Assembly (NCBI GenBank): GCA_004154925.1
Contig: QJNS01000033.1
Span: forward strand, 310,001 to 374,000
DNA: 64,000 bases
Direction: 5' to 3'
DNA from: Monosporascus cannonballus
Lineage: Eukaryota; Ascomycota; Sordariomycetes; Xylariales
Below, piece by piece: positions 11,766-23,781 of the stretch (position 1 is the first letter of the stretch; each line of letters opens with the position of its first letter). The notes beneath the pieces are model-generated. The model saw only the letters and a list, made by a program, of their open reading frames with translations, searched no databases and was not told the origin of the DNA. A program made the translations under genes and the position numbers.

Positions 11766-14581
11766 TTCTTTGAAAATATGTGTATCGTCTCCATTAAAAT
11801 TATAGATAAGGTAAAACTTTCTCGAAAATCCTTTTTAAGAATTATACCATAATTATATTCGTTATGTTTTAATAATTTCCTATCAAGCTTTTTCTAAAAA
11901 GGTTACTTATATTTATAATATTTTAATAATATGTTAATTAAATTTTTTAAATTCTAAAGGTATTATCATTTTAGGTTATTATTTAACTATTCTAATTTCG
12001 TTTTGATAATAATAATAATACGTCGTATTATTCTTTAATTTCCGTTTTTTATATTTAATTACTTTTGATAATAAGATATTTATTATATCTTTATATTTAT
12101 ATTCGTTACTTTCTTTAATTAAATATTAAAATCTTAACTTTTTTTATTTATTACTAAGATATAAGGGAAACTTTATTTAATTAATTTTTCTAGGAACTAA
12201 GATTCCGTATTAATGTATCCTTAATAATCTTGAAATTATTTTGTAATTCTTAAATAAAATAATATCGAAATTAAGTCTTTAATATTATTTTTAAATAAAA
12301 ATCTCGAAATAATTAATTTCGCATATAATCTTACCGTTATCGTAAGCAAATTCCTAACTTTTGACATTTATCGTGTTAGAACGGTTTAACTTATATATTT
12401 ATAACAATTTAAACTTATTAATTATATTTAATGTAATATAACTTCTGCCTAAAGCTCCGTAATTTACCATTACGGTATACCGATATATTTCGATTCGTAT
12501 ATCTCAAATAACAAAGTTATTAATATCTTTTATTATTGTATTTTAAGCCTTTTTAAAAAATTCTTTTAAATTTTTTAGATTTCGTTAATTTATAGTTTTT
12601 TTATAAATAATCCTTTTCATTTAATTTTTATTCGAATCTGTCGAACACTATTTATATTTTTTCATTTAATGCGTTAAAGTACTATAATTATCATTATTGC
12701 CGGCATATTATTGCTTTAAATTATATTAATTAGTTTTAACTTTATTATAATTTCGTTTCTTATAAAAGAAATTATGTTCGTATATATACGATTATATCTT
12801 ATTACATCTCGTCCTAAGTATCGTTTTGAAGTTTTCTCGTAAATTAACGTAGTTTTTAATAATTTCCTTTCGAAAGGGTTTATAATACATATTAATTAAC
12901 AATACAAATCAATAATTATTTTTTCATAATACTTTATTAATATATATTAAATTACCCTTTTTTGTTTAGTAGTTATACCGTTAATAATAATAAAAAAGCC
13001 TTTTTGCAAATATTATTTCTTTTCGAGCTAGCGTTTTATTTCGCCCAATCGCTAAAGATCTTTTAGGTTTATAAATAGAAAATATCGATATTATTATTTA
13101 TTGTTTTTATTATTTTAGGTGCCATTTGAAAATTCGATTTTTTTATAATATATACGAATATCTTATCCGTAAATATATTATTTTTCGTTAACGTAATTGA
13201 GATATTTTCGTTGTCGATAATATATAATGTATATTCTGCTATATCAATTAGGATTTCCGAGATAAAGTTTTTTTAATTTAGTCTTAATATTCGCTTAATT
13301 ATCCTTATAATATTTCTTATTATATTCGTAATACCTAATAACTTAATGTCCTGGCTTTTTATATTTCCCGTTAAATTTCTTATTATACGAGGCCTAATAC
13401 GTACTTAGACCGAATTATATTAGTAGGTTTACTTTTCTTTTTTTTTAATTTTTTCTGAATTATCCATTAGGCATTTGTTTTTAATCGTTTTAATAGGGTT
13501 TCTTAGATACTTTATATTATGCTACCTTATTTCCCATTTTATTAAAATTATAATATTTGGTCTGGCTTAATCATTTCTATAAGTAACTCCTAATTCCATA
13601 AATTCTAATTATATGCCGTAAAAAACGTTATTACGCCGAAAAACATTAATATTAGCCGTATATCAAAGTTTATTATTTTTTTAGCACCTTTAATATATCA
13701 AATATATTATCGATTATCGATTTTAATTATGATACTATTAGAAACCGATAAATATTTAGGCCGATTAATTTTGAAAAACTCTTTTTATATATTATTTTAG
13801 GCCGTCGAACAACGGAATTATTAATACCTTTTATTTTTAATTTAGTTCAGCAGTTAATTAAATTAACGTATTACCGTAATTAAATATTAAACCCTTTTAT
13901 TATAATTATTAGATTTATATTTCAGCTTTTATTTTTTCGTTTATAATTCCGAAAAGTTTTATTAATATATATTCGAATTATTCGTAACTATCATAAATTT
14001 GTATTACTTTTAAGTTTTGTTTTATAATTAGCAAAATAACATACTTTCTTATAACGACCTTAAATCAAATAACCGTATTTCCGGTAAATTATTTAATTAC
14101 GAACTTACTTTATATAATAAGCGTAATTATTCGAATAAAACAATATCTGAAATATATTCGGTTTTAAAATAAAAATAATGATAACTTAATTAAGGTTCCG
14201 TCGAAAGATTTTAACTTAAAAATTTAAAACCTTTTCTTAATCTTTTGATTAAATTTCGCTAAATAACTTAAATGTTTCGAAAAAGCGTTACGGTTTTAAA
14301 GGTTTTCTTTTTTCCCTTAAATTTCTTATAAGCGGCTTAAAGGGATATCGCTTGGTCGTTATTGTTTTTCTTAAACTAAATAACATATTTATTTATAGCG
14401 TCCAGGTATCGAAAATGTTGTCGCGAAAAAAACGAAGTGTTTCCTTTTTTTTCGGATTTTATTCCAGTATCCAGATAATCAAAAATTTGATAAATAAGTT
14501 ATTCAGATTATCTGCTGATAAATATAATATCGGCGATATTGCTTAAACCTTGACGCTATTATAAACAAAAAATTTATAAAG

Positions 14582-14943
14582 TATAACGGCTAAAAGATTT
14601 AATTAATTATTCCATCTTAGTTATACGGATTTATATTAATAAAAATATTATAAGGTTTTACGTAATAAATATTTTAAGTAATAAATTATTATTATAAATT
14701 ATAGTTATTTAAACTATTAAAATAATAAGCGTATATATCTTTGTTTTGGCTTAAAATGCTTAAACGGCTTAAACCCTTAAGCCCGTTAAGCCTTTTGAGC
14801 TTTTTTGCCCTCTTAAGCGGCTTAAGGTGCTTGGCACCTGGAGACCTTTAAGCTGGTTACGTAATACCTTGGCGGCGGTCGGAGTTTGTCTTTTTCGTGG
14901 GCCCGACCGTCCGTAAAGAAGCCAAGACCGTTAAGTCATAACA
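14582..14943 (-). repeat. 5' LTR of B2 (362 bp)
   Basis: Partner of 8105-8500. This copy keeps more G and C (for example GGCGGCGGTCGGAGTTTG against ACGGCGGTGAGAATTT), so the other copy has lost more C and G. Confidence 0.8.
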
Positions 14944-14944
14944 C

Positions 14945-14987
14945 CTAACCTCGGACCCCACATAATGAATAACCCTAACAATGAATA
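14945..14987 (+). repeat. Left terminal inverted repeat of Pogo1
   Basis: 43 bases, inverse of 31371-31413 with one difference (AATAACCC here, GGGTCATT in the right copy). Unlike the transposase it flanks, it has hardly mutated. Its first bases also serve as one copy of the B2 target duplication. Confidence 0.88.
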
Positions 14988-14995
14988 GGGAAAAC

Positions 14996-15201
14996 TGTAA
15001 GATAATGGACAGCTGTGAGCTGGGTGAGGTGATCTCCGACCAGTCGTAGAGCAGATTTTAAGAAATAAATGTATTAGGTTATTTCCATCTGGCGTTTCCC
15101 ATTAGTTGCCAGATAGTGGATTTATATTAATAAGTGGGTCGGTAACTAATCGGTAATTAATTAATTATTAAACTTATTTTTAAAAAGATTATATATTTAT
15201 A
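14996..15201 (-). repeat. 3' LTR of A3
   Basis: Starts TGTAAGATAATGGACAG on the + strand, the reverse complement of the A1 LTR end. The inner end is degraded (about 15201). A T-rich run at 15205-15220 is the complement of the polypurine tract seen in A1. Confidence 0.88.
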
Positions 15202-17449
15202 ATTATTTTGCTTTTTTAAATTATTAATTATTAATAATAATTTTATTAATTTAATATAACGTAATTCGTAAATTTAATAACATATATTTATTAATATTTG
15301 ACCGTTATATTATGTTATAAATAATTGCCGTAATAATTAATACATATTATATTAAGTAATTAATTATATTCTGCCGAATTCCTTATTATAATCCGTTTTT
15401 AATCTTATTTTATTTACTTTTTCTTTTTTTTTCGCGCCTATATTTTTATTCCTTTTGGGTACGTATTCCGTTCGCTTTCTTATTTTTTTTCATTTGCTTT
15501 TTCCGTTTATTTTACGTATTATTTCTGTTCGTTATATTTTATTTTTCGTAGGAAATTTTAAAAAAAATAATATGTTGATATTAAGAAAAATTAAGAATTT
15601 TTCGACCGTTATCTTATCGACGCCAATAATAAAATAAATATTAATTATATTACAGGCCGTTATAAACCGTATTATATTTACGTAATATAACGTTATTTCG
15701 ATTATCGTACGGTTTACGTTTAGGTTTTAGGCATTTTAAATTACGTTATAACTAATTATTATTATAAGATTTTTCGCGCGGTAAATAATTATTTTTAATA
15801 TTATTAATATTATTATTTAATTTCCATTTAAATCCTAATCGTTTTTTAAAATGCTATTTAAATAGTTTTTTTAATTTGGTACCGATAATTAGGAATTAAT
15901 TGACGAATTCGAAAAATTTCGTATTATAAATATTTAATACGAACATTCCGATATAATTACGGTTGGTTATTAATTTGACGTTTTTGGTAACGCCGAATTC
16001 GGGTTTAACGTAATTATTATTAAGGAATATCGTTTTTTTAATATAACAAAAATTACCTTTTAATTATCCGTTATAATTCCGAATACTTAATTTTAACGCC
16101 GTTTTATAACTTTACAAATTTAATTTTTTTTATAAGTATTACGGTCCTTTTTTATTATTTTGCAATTAATTTCCGATTAGGCGTAATTTTAAGGTATCTC
16201 CATAAGTAAAGCAATTTTGGAAAACCGTTATACCGTTACGTTGCTTATTTATAAACATTTTCCGCCCGTTTTTTAACGCTTTAATAAAGTCTTGATATTT
16301 ATTAATAATTATAATTAAAAAATGGTTTTGCTTGGCGAAATTATTACCAAACTTAAGTATATTACGTGTTTTAAGGACGGCGCCTTATTTCCGATTAATA
16401 ATAAATTATATTCCGGTTATTTGGGCCTTATTTTTCGTAAAAAATAAAACGTTTTTAAATCTTTTCGGGATTTTATATTTAATAAATTTAATAAACGTAT
16501 TTCCCTTTTGCCGTTATATATTTTCCGATTATTTTCCGATATTTTTATGTTAATTTCTTAAATACGTTTATTGAGGGCTAATTAATATAAGGTTTAATAA
16601 TTAAACGCGAAATTTTGTTTTCGAAATAAAAGTTTAATTTTTTTTATTTTATTTATAAGTTTCCGATAATATACGATACAATAATTCTTTATTAAAAGTT
16701 TAAAAGTAATTATATAATTAAGTAATATTTTAATATTAATATTTTAATTTTATTTGGAATTGTTTTTTATAATTTGTATAATTATTAAGCTATTAATTTC
16801 CCATTAGGTTATTATTATTTTATTGTTTTTAGGTCGTTTTATCTTTTATATATATATTTTATATTTTTTCGTAGTATTATAATATCTTAAATACGTATTT
16901 AAGGTATTTTTCTGGTTTTTATATATTATATTCGGCGGATTAACTTTTCTATTTAATTAGATATTTACATTATTCCCGGTTATTTCGGTAACGGATAATA
17001 AATTTTATTATTTATATTTTTTTGTTCTTTTATTAGGTCCGGTAATATTATTTAAATATCGCCCGGTTTCCGGTTATATTACAGTTTTAATAAAAATATT
17101 AGAAATATATTATATATTTATTAATATTTGATCAAAAGGATTATTTTGTATGCCTGGAAACTTATTTAATTTTTAATCGTAACCTAGATATAAATAAATA
17201 CGAATTTTCTGTTTTTAAATTTTAAGGTTTTGGTTGATAAATTTACTTATTACTTTAATTGGAATGTTATAAACGTATAACGTTAATTATAATATTTTTT
17301 AGGTTATTACTGTTTTTTCTAAATTTTATATATTATTTAACAAATAATTACCATTTTTGGAAATATTTGTTATTTTTTAATATTTTTTTACACCTTTATA
17401 AAAATTATTTTATAATTTTTAAATAATATTTATATATGGCTTCGAACGA

Positions 17450-17990
17450 AAAACGGCCGGTAAACGTATTTTGCGTCTTATTATATACGAAATCCGAATT
17501 TTATAATAATTTTATTTAATTATTTTAATATTTATTAATGTAATTACGGAAATAATATTTTAAAACTTAATAAATATGTTCTATTTGTTTATCGGTTTGC
17601 AAATAATAAACGGTCGATATTTGTTATTTTATTTTTCGTTTTTTACAAAATTCCGCCTAAAATTAAATCGTTAATAATTTATTTTTATCGTTAATGATTC
17701 CGGCTGGCGTACCGAATTTGTATTTAATTTCGTCGTAAAATAATTAGGTTAATTCGGTTGTAATTAAGGTTTTAACCGTAAGAATAAATAATTTTAATTT
17801 TGTAAAACGGTTGACGATTACCAGAATTACGTCGTATTTTAATTTATTTAAACTTAGGCTTTTAAAAAATTTCGTAATAAAATTTAACGAAACTTTTTAA
17901 AAAATTTATTTAAATAATGGCAAGGGTTATAGTTATACATATACCTTAAAACGTAACCTTATTATACCTTAATAAGTCGGATATTATTTA
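17450..17990 (-). pseudogene. A3 pol: integrase domain, degraded
   Basis: The reverse complement of about 17990-17780 lines up base for base with the A1 integrase block at 4500-4690 (shared stretches such as TCGTCAACCGTTTTACAAAA here and TCGTCAGCTGCTTTACAAAA in A1). This copy carries more C-to-T and G-to-A changes. Identification is therefore by alignment to A1, where the protein motifs are clearer. Confidence 0.65.
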
Positions 17991-19399
17991 ATATATTTTC
18001 GGATAATATTCGCCATATTTTCGTAATAAACCTTTTTAATTATTAATTTTAACATATGGATATATTTTATATATTTTGTTTTTAAATTATTATAATGCTA
18101 ATTAATTAATTATTTCCGTAAAGCGTTTTACGACTGGATTACAAATTTATCCCGATAATATAAAATTGTACTTAAATCCAGGAAATATTTTCTTTTTATT
18201 TCGGCTTAGCGTCCAATTATCCGTATTAATTTTATAATATTTAAATCTTTAATTTATAATTTTCGAAGTTAATTATAAAATTATCGGAAAACTTTCGCTT
18301 AAAATGTTGTTTTATTTTTAGCCAGGTTTTTCGTTAAAAAACGTAAAACATATTAGTTATAAATAATAATTTTAATATTAATTTCGTTTTTCCTAGATTT
18401 TTCGGAATCCGATTAAAATACGGTTATAATTTACGATTATTATAATATAATTATTAATCATATTATTATTATAATTCGTATTTGTATTATTATTTATAAA
18501 TAATAAGTTTGGTAAATATATAATTCCTTATTTTTTTTCGAAAGTTTTTTACGATCGTATAGCAAAAGCTTTCCGTTTTTTTTATGCGGATAATAATTAC
18601 TTAAATTTTTATTGCTTAAAATCTATTAAGGAATTTTATAGCAAACGAATTTTGCATTATTTTTATAAGGCCTTTTACCCCCTTATAATATTTTGAATTA
18701 CGTTATATATTTATAACCGTTTTCCGTACGTTTTCCGGCATATTATTTATAAGTCCGAATTTCTTAAATAATATAAGGATTACGCTTTTATACGTAATTT
18801 CCCTTAATGTATAATATAGGTATTTAAATACTTTATCTGCCAGGTTAATAACGTCCGGTCGGTATTAGATTTTAAAATTAAATTACGTAAAATAATAAAT
18901 TTATGGAGTTAATTTCTTTTTCAGGTTAAACGCCTATGCCTTTATTATATTTTTTAACGTTATATATCGGTAAATATTAAAAAAAATTGTTTTTTTAAAT
19001 ATTTTTATTAATGCTTTAAACTTTTTATAATGATTAATAATTTTTATTATTTTGTACTTTTTTGTTTTTCAGTTGGATTTAATTTTTGCAATTAATATAT
19101 AATTAAACGTAAATATTTTCCGTATTTTTATAAAAATATTTTTAATATAGTTTTTATTAAGGCCTTTATTTTAACGTTAGTATTTTTGGCGTTATTTGAA
19201 TGTTAAAAAATAATTATTAATTAAAAAATATTTTTTAAATTTTGCAACGCCTTTTTAAATTTTTCAAGTTATTTAAACTTTGTTACTTTATTTTTACCTT
19301 ATGTTTTTTTAAAAACTTAATCATAAGTTCGGTAATATATAAATAATAAGCAATAAATTTCCGATAAAAATTATAAATTCTAAAAATACTTAAATATTA

Positions 19400-20060
19400 T
19401 AAATTAATTTTAATTTTAATTACGTTTTAATAATATTAATCCGTTAACAGTTTATTTTTATATTATTAATATTAATTATAAATTTTAAAAATTTTATTTT
19501 TTTTGAAACATTCGTATTTAAACGTTTTGATAAATAATTAATATTATAATAATTATTCGTAAACCAGTTAAAATTACTTCGTATATTTCCTTTCGTTTTC
19601 CGAATAAATAATTATATTATTTAAATATATTATATTTATATAATTAATTTATTCAATTCAATCCTTGTATATATAGGCTTAAAACTTAATTAACGCGTTA
19701 ATCAGGCTAAATACTATAACCGTATGTTCGAATTATCTTTATTACGTTGGAAAAAGAGTTTTTTATTAATTAATTCGTTTAATTTTAATATAGTAATATA
19801 TATTTTTAAATTTAATTTTGGAAATTATTTTGGTTAATATTAGGTAATTTATTACTTTTAACATTAAAGGTAAAGGATATCGGTTTTTTATTGTTACCCG
19901 ATTTAGACCTTTATAATTAATATATAAACGGAAATTGCCGTCTTTTTTAAATATAAATAATATTAATACTTTTGCGTCCGTTTTCGAATAAGGTATCCAA
20001 CTTACTTTTAGGTTTTTTCGAATATATTTTTCGAAAATATTTTTTAATTTCCAAAATAAT
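19400..20060 (-). pseudogene. A3 pol: reverse transcriptase domain, degraded
   Basis: On the - strand (20000 down to 19880) a frame reads FIFKKDGNFRLYINYKGLN and then VTIKNRYPLPLML. This is a very good match to the gypsy RT fingers signature and is better preserved than in A1; it confirms the family and the orientation. The rest of the domain is broken by stops. Confidence 0.85.
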
Positions 20061-21949
20061 ATAAATTAGGCCAAATAAAAACGTTTGCTTTAAAATTAAA
20101 TTTATTACATATTCCGCTATTAATAATTAAAGTATTTTTTTCTTCAATATTTCGTAATGTATTCGCCGGAAATTCTTTAAATATATAAAGCAATTAATTA
20201 TCCCTTATTTTTGTTATTTTCTGAATTCCGGGATATCTAGTTTTTTACCTAAGTTTATTAAGTTAACAATATAAATTAATTTACCGGAAAACGTTAAGTG
20301 TGCGATTTTTTATTTATTCACTATTTATAATAATTTATATAATTGTTAATACATAGTTAAATTTAGCAAAATACTTAATTTATTTATTCCGGATCTAAAC
20401 AATGAAAAATCGGGTACTTTCCGATTACAATATATTATAAAATAAATTTATTTAAATTTGTATTTATTTCCGTTATTATTTATAATATTAATAAGAATGT
20501 TATAAACCTTATAACATTTAATATATACGTTAGTAATCTCGATAAAGTTTAAAATATTTACAGAAATTAATTAAAAATTAAGTTTTTTTATTAAAATTTT
20601 ATTTATAATATTTTTTTGTATTCCGGTATCCATATTTATTTATATTATTATATCCCTTATATTTTTTTTAATAAATGGTTTTTTTTAAAAAAATTTATTT
20701 TAATTATTTTATAATTATGAATTAAAATAAATTAAGGATATATATTTATTCCGGCCTTTTTTTACCTTTATATTTAAGAATTAATTTAATTTATTGTTAT
20801 ATATTATAACGTTTTATATAATTTTCAGAAATTTATTGCGGTATAACGGGAATAATCAGGATTTTATACCTTTTTTAAATTTATAATTTATATTTTTATA
20901 ACTTAGATTTTTATAATTTTAATATTTACATAAGCTTTTATAAAAATTAGGAATATTAGGTTATACGGATTCATTTTAATCGGAATTAAACCGGCGATTA
21001 TTTACTTTTCGAATATAAAAACGTTTACGGTTTTTATTATTTTTACGCTGTACTTTTAATTTGTTTTAAATATTTTCTTTTCGGAAAATATTAAAATAAA
21101 ATTATTTATTTTTATTAATATTTTTAACGGAAAATAATCGGTTTTCCTTTACCTTTTTTTATGTATTTTAATAATGTTTTACCTTATTTACCACGTTATT
21201 AACTTATTTTTATTTAACGTTTTTTCGTAAAAAAATATTTCGTAACCTTAATATTAATTTATAAAAATAATTAATGGCAAAACCTTTATTATTCCGATTA
21301 TTTTCCGAACTAAAAATATTTTTCAATTTTATTTTATAAATTAAAAACCTTTATTTTACGTAAAATTCTAACGGCGATTAATTAAAATATTATCGTAATT
21401 CCATAAACTGTTCCTTATGTTCCTTATCGAAAATATTAAAATTTATATAATTTTTCGTAATAAAAATTTATAAATCTTTTATTTTTAATTCTTTTACGTA
21501 ATTAAAATAATTGAACGTAACATAAAATAATTATTAAATATTTATAATAAAAATATACATATAGCCCATAACTTATTAAATATAAGTAAAAATATTTTGT
21601 TTTGGCCTTTTGGCGGAAACTTCCGTAATAATTTTTATTTAATTTCTTTTAATTAATACGCGTTCGAAAAATTTCGGGTAATTATAATACGGTATTTATT
21701 TATCGCTCTTAAGTTTTTACGATAATATCGTAATTAATATATAAAATTTTATTTTTTTTAATTTATATTATTACTTATTATTTAGCTAATTATTAAAATA
21801 ATTCCGAATATTATTCGTTTTACTAACGAATAATTTTTAAAATTTAATTATTATTAAAAGGTTTAACCTTTTTTTATTTTAAATTCCGGAATACGTTTAT
21901 TATATTACGCCCGTTTTCCGACCGTTTAGCTAACGGTTATCGGAATACA

Positions 21950-22140
21950 TTTTTATTAGATATATAAAAGGATTTAAAATTCCGGGAATTATACTTTTCT
22001 ACCCGTTAAAGCTCCGTTATAAGCTTTTTCGCCTATTCCCGTACCGTAATCAATCGTTCGTCGGTTGGGTTCCGATCGGCGGTCTTTTCGACTAATAACC
22101 TAGGTTCGTTTTGCAATCGGCGAACTTTGCTTCCAGTAAT
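21950..22140 (-). pseudogene. A3 gag N-terminal part
   Basis: Reverse complement from about 22135: a frame starting GSKVRRLQNEPRLLVEK continues as a charged protein stretch for about 60 codons with only Gln/Trp-type stops. It begins about 40 bases inside the 5' LTR, where a gag start is expected. No capsid domain can be named from this fragment. This end is the most GC-rich part of the element. Confidence 0.5.
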
Positions 22141-22173
22141 TATTATATTACTTTTTATGGCAAATAGGAAAAT

Positions 22174-22379
22174 TACAAAATAATGGACAGCTATAAGCTA
22201 AATAAAGTGATCTCCAATTATTTATAAAGCAAATTCTAAAAAGTAAATATATTAAGTCATTTCTATTTAGCGTTTCCTATTAGCTGCCAAATAGTGGATT
22301 TATACTAATAAGTGGGTCGGTGGCTAATCGGTGGCTGGTCGGCTACTAGCCTCATCCTTACAGGGGCTGTATTCTTACA
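22174..22379 (-). repeat. 5' LTR of A3
   Basis: 206 bp, ends ATTCTTACA on the + strand followed by the duplication AAAAC. Contains the GGTCGGTGGCTAATCGGTGG segment shared with the other family-A LTRs in less mutated form. Confidence 0.9.
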
Positions 22380-22384
22380 AAAAC

Positions 22385-23063
22385 ACACCCAAAATCATAG
22401 TAACCTATATATTCCAAAGCCTTTTAACAACGCAACAACGTATTTCTTGATAAAATAAAGCTATTTAGGCTATTTAGCTTTACGCTGCCTTTTCTTAGCA
22501 GGCTACTTTTTAATATAACTATGAATTGGGACCTAATCGTCAGCCTTTATTAGCTTTAAACGCTTAATAACTTTATTCTTAGCCGATTTAATATCTGATA
22601 AATTCGCAAAAACCTTATTCGGTTGCTTAATTACAGTTTGGCGTTTGCGATTTTCGTATTTTTCGAATTTCGTTCGCAAGAGCTAATTATTATAGCGAAA
22701 AATAGCATTTTCGGTATTCAGATCATTAAGCTTTTTAACATCTTTAATTATTACTTTTCGTATTTTACGTAACGTTTCCGCCTAATTACGTAAGGCCGTT
22801 CGTATATTTTTTCGTAACTTTAAGACCTTATAAAAATATATACGATTTCGTTTTAGCTATTAATTATTTATTTTAAAGCTATTTTCGGCTTAAAAGTTGA
22901 TTAGGATGTTATTTCGGAATTCTTTAATATTATTTTTTATTTAAAAGGAAATAAGTTGGTATATTACTATATAACTTTAATATTCTTATTAATAAAAACG
23001 ATCGCGGTAACTTTGCAATATGTTTTTAATATACGGCATTTATATTCGGGAATTATTGCCAAT
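22385..23063 (-). pseudogene. Pogo1 transposase, C-terminal part
   Basis: Read from 23063 down to 22400. The clearest run (about 22650-22540) is KRQTVIKQPNKVFANLSDIK followed by many Lys/Arg residues, then further basic stretches with stops. A basic, helical C-terminal tail with a KxxNK(V/F) segment is usual in fungal Fot1/pogo transposases. It continues the frame fragments at 30309-31283, from which it is separated by C1. Stops and low G+C show RIP decay. Confidence 0.7.
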
Positions 23064-23068
23064 ACTCC

Positions 23069-23487
23069 TGTTATAGGAACAGGGGTTCCTGTCTCGAAGA
23101 GACCTACTTATGAGGATTAGCGCGGACCTGTCACGGGAAAACTCCGGACAGGAAAGCTTGGCTTTTTAAATGATTTAAGTGATTTAAATGATCTGGACCA
23201 GATTATATAGATTATATAGATCTACGACATACTTACTTTAGGAATTGGGATATATAATGAATCGGTTTTTTATGTAAATAGTACTTACTTAATTTCGCTT
23301 TTTAACTATTAATTTAAGTTTTTAATTAAAAGGTAATTGTACCGTTTTTTAATTAAGAGAAAAGTTTTTAAATCTTTTTAACGAATAAATTACTAAATTA
23401 TTTTTTGTTTTATTATTACTTGCAAATTAAGACCTTATTTCGGATATTGTTTATATCTCTAGGTAAATATATGATAGGTTCGTTATA
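23069..23487 (+). repeat. 5' LTR of C1 (419 bp)
   Basis: Begins TGTTATAGGAAC, ends GGTTCGTTATA (GGTTCGTTACA in the 3' copy). Contains a perfect hairpin AGGAAC-AGGG-GTTCCT at 23075-23090, a TGATCTGGACCAGATTA palindrome-like core and a row of ATGATTTA-type repeats at about 23172-23205. Confidence 0.92.
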
Positions 23488-23781
23488 TTTTGATAATTTT
23501 TTGATTAATAGTTAACGTATGATTTACCGTTTAGTTAGGGCATAAGCTTTCTTAAACTTAGTGCAGATAATAGCATAAGACGACGTTTAGAAAATAAATA
23601 ATATATCTGATTCCCGTTATTGGCTAATAAAATATTATTGATAAGATTTAATAATTTATCCCTTATTAAAGAAGTTTTTTAATTGATCGATAACATGGTA
23701 CTTTTTATTACCCGATTTTAAGGAGGTCCGTTTTCCTAATCTTAGTAATAACCTTTCCTAATTCCCCAGGATATTATTGAG
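23488..23781. other. C1 leader between 5' LTR and gag
   Basis: About 290 bases shared with C2 (44075-44371 reversed). The bases just inside the LTR (TTTTGATAATTTTTTGATTAATAG; in C2 TTTTAATAACTTCTTAATT) are where a tRNA primer-binding site should be; a TGGTAAC-like start is possible before RIP, but I cannot assign a tRNA. Confidence 0.5.

Larger units (their letters stand above)
8105..14943 (-). mobile_element. Ty3/gypsy LTR retrotransposon B2 (family B), RIP-degraded
   Basis: Bounded by similar sequences at 8105-8500 and 14582-14943 in direct orientation. The + strand begins TGTGACGGC/TATAACGGC and ends TTATAATA/TCATAACA. Flanking 5-mers TCTAG (8100-8104) and CCTAA (14944-14948) are explained as one duplication, CCTAG, with one C-to-T and one G-to-A change. 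RT and integrase motifs read on the - strand, higher to lower coordinates. The right-hand flank runs straight into the left inverted repeat of Pogo1, so B2 inserted there. No frame is intact. Confidence 0.85.
14996..22379 (-). mobile_element. Ty3/gypsy LTR retrotransposon A3 (family A), RIP-degraded, full length
   Basis: LTRs at 14996-15201 and 22174-22379; perfect 5-bp duplication AAAAC at 14991-14995 and 22380-22384. It is the inverted sister of A1: LTR, gag start, RT and integrase stretches align collinearly with A1 read on the opposite strand. It sits inside Pogo1, about 8 bases inside the left inverted repeat. Internal length agrees with A1 within about 75 bases. Every long frame is broken. 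Confidence 0.92.
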
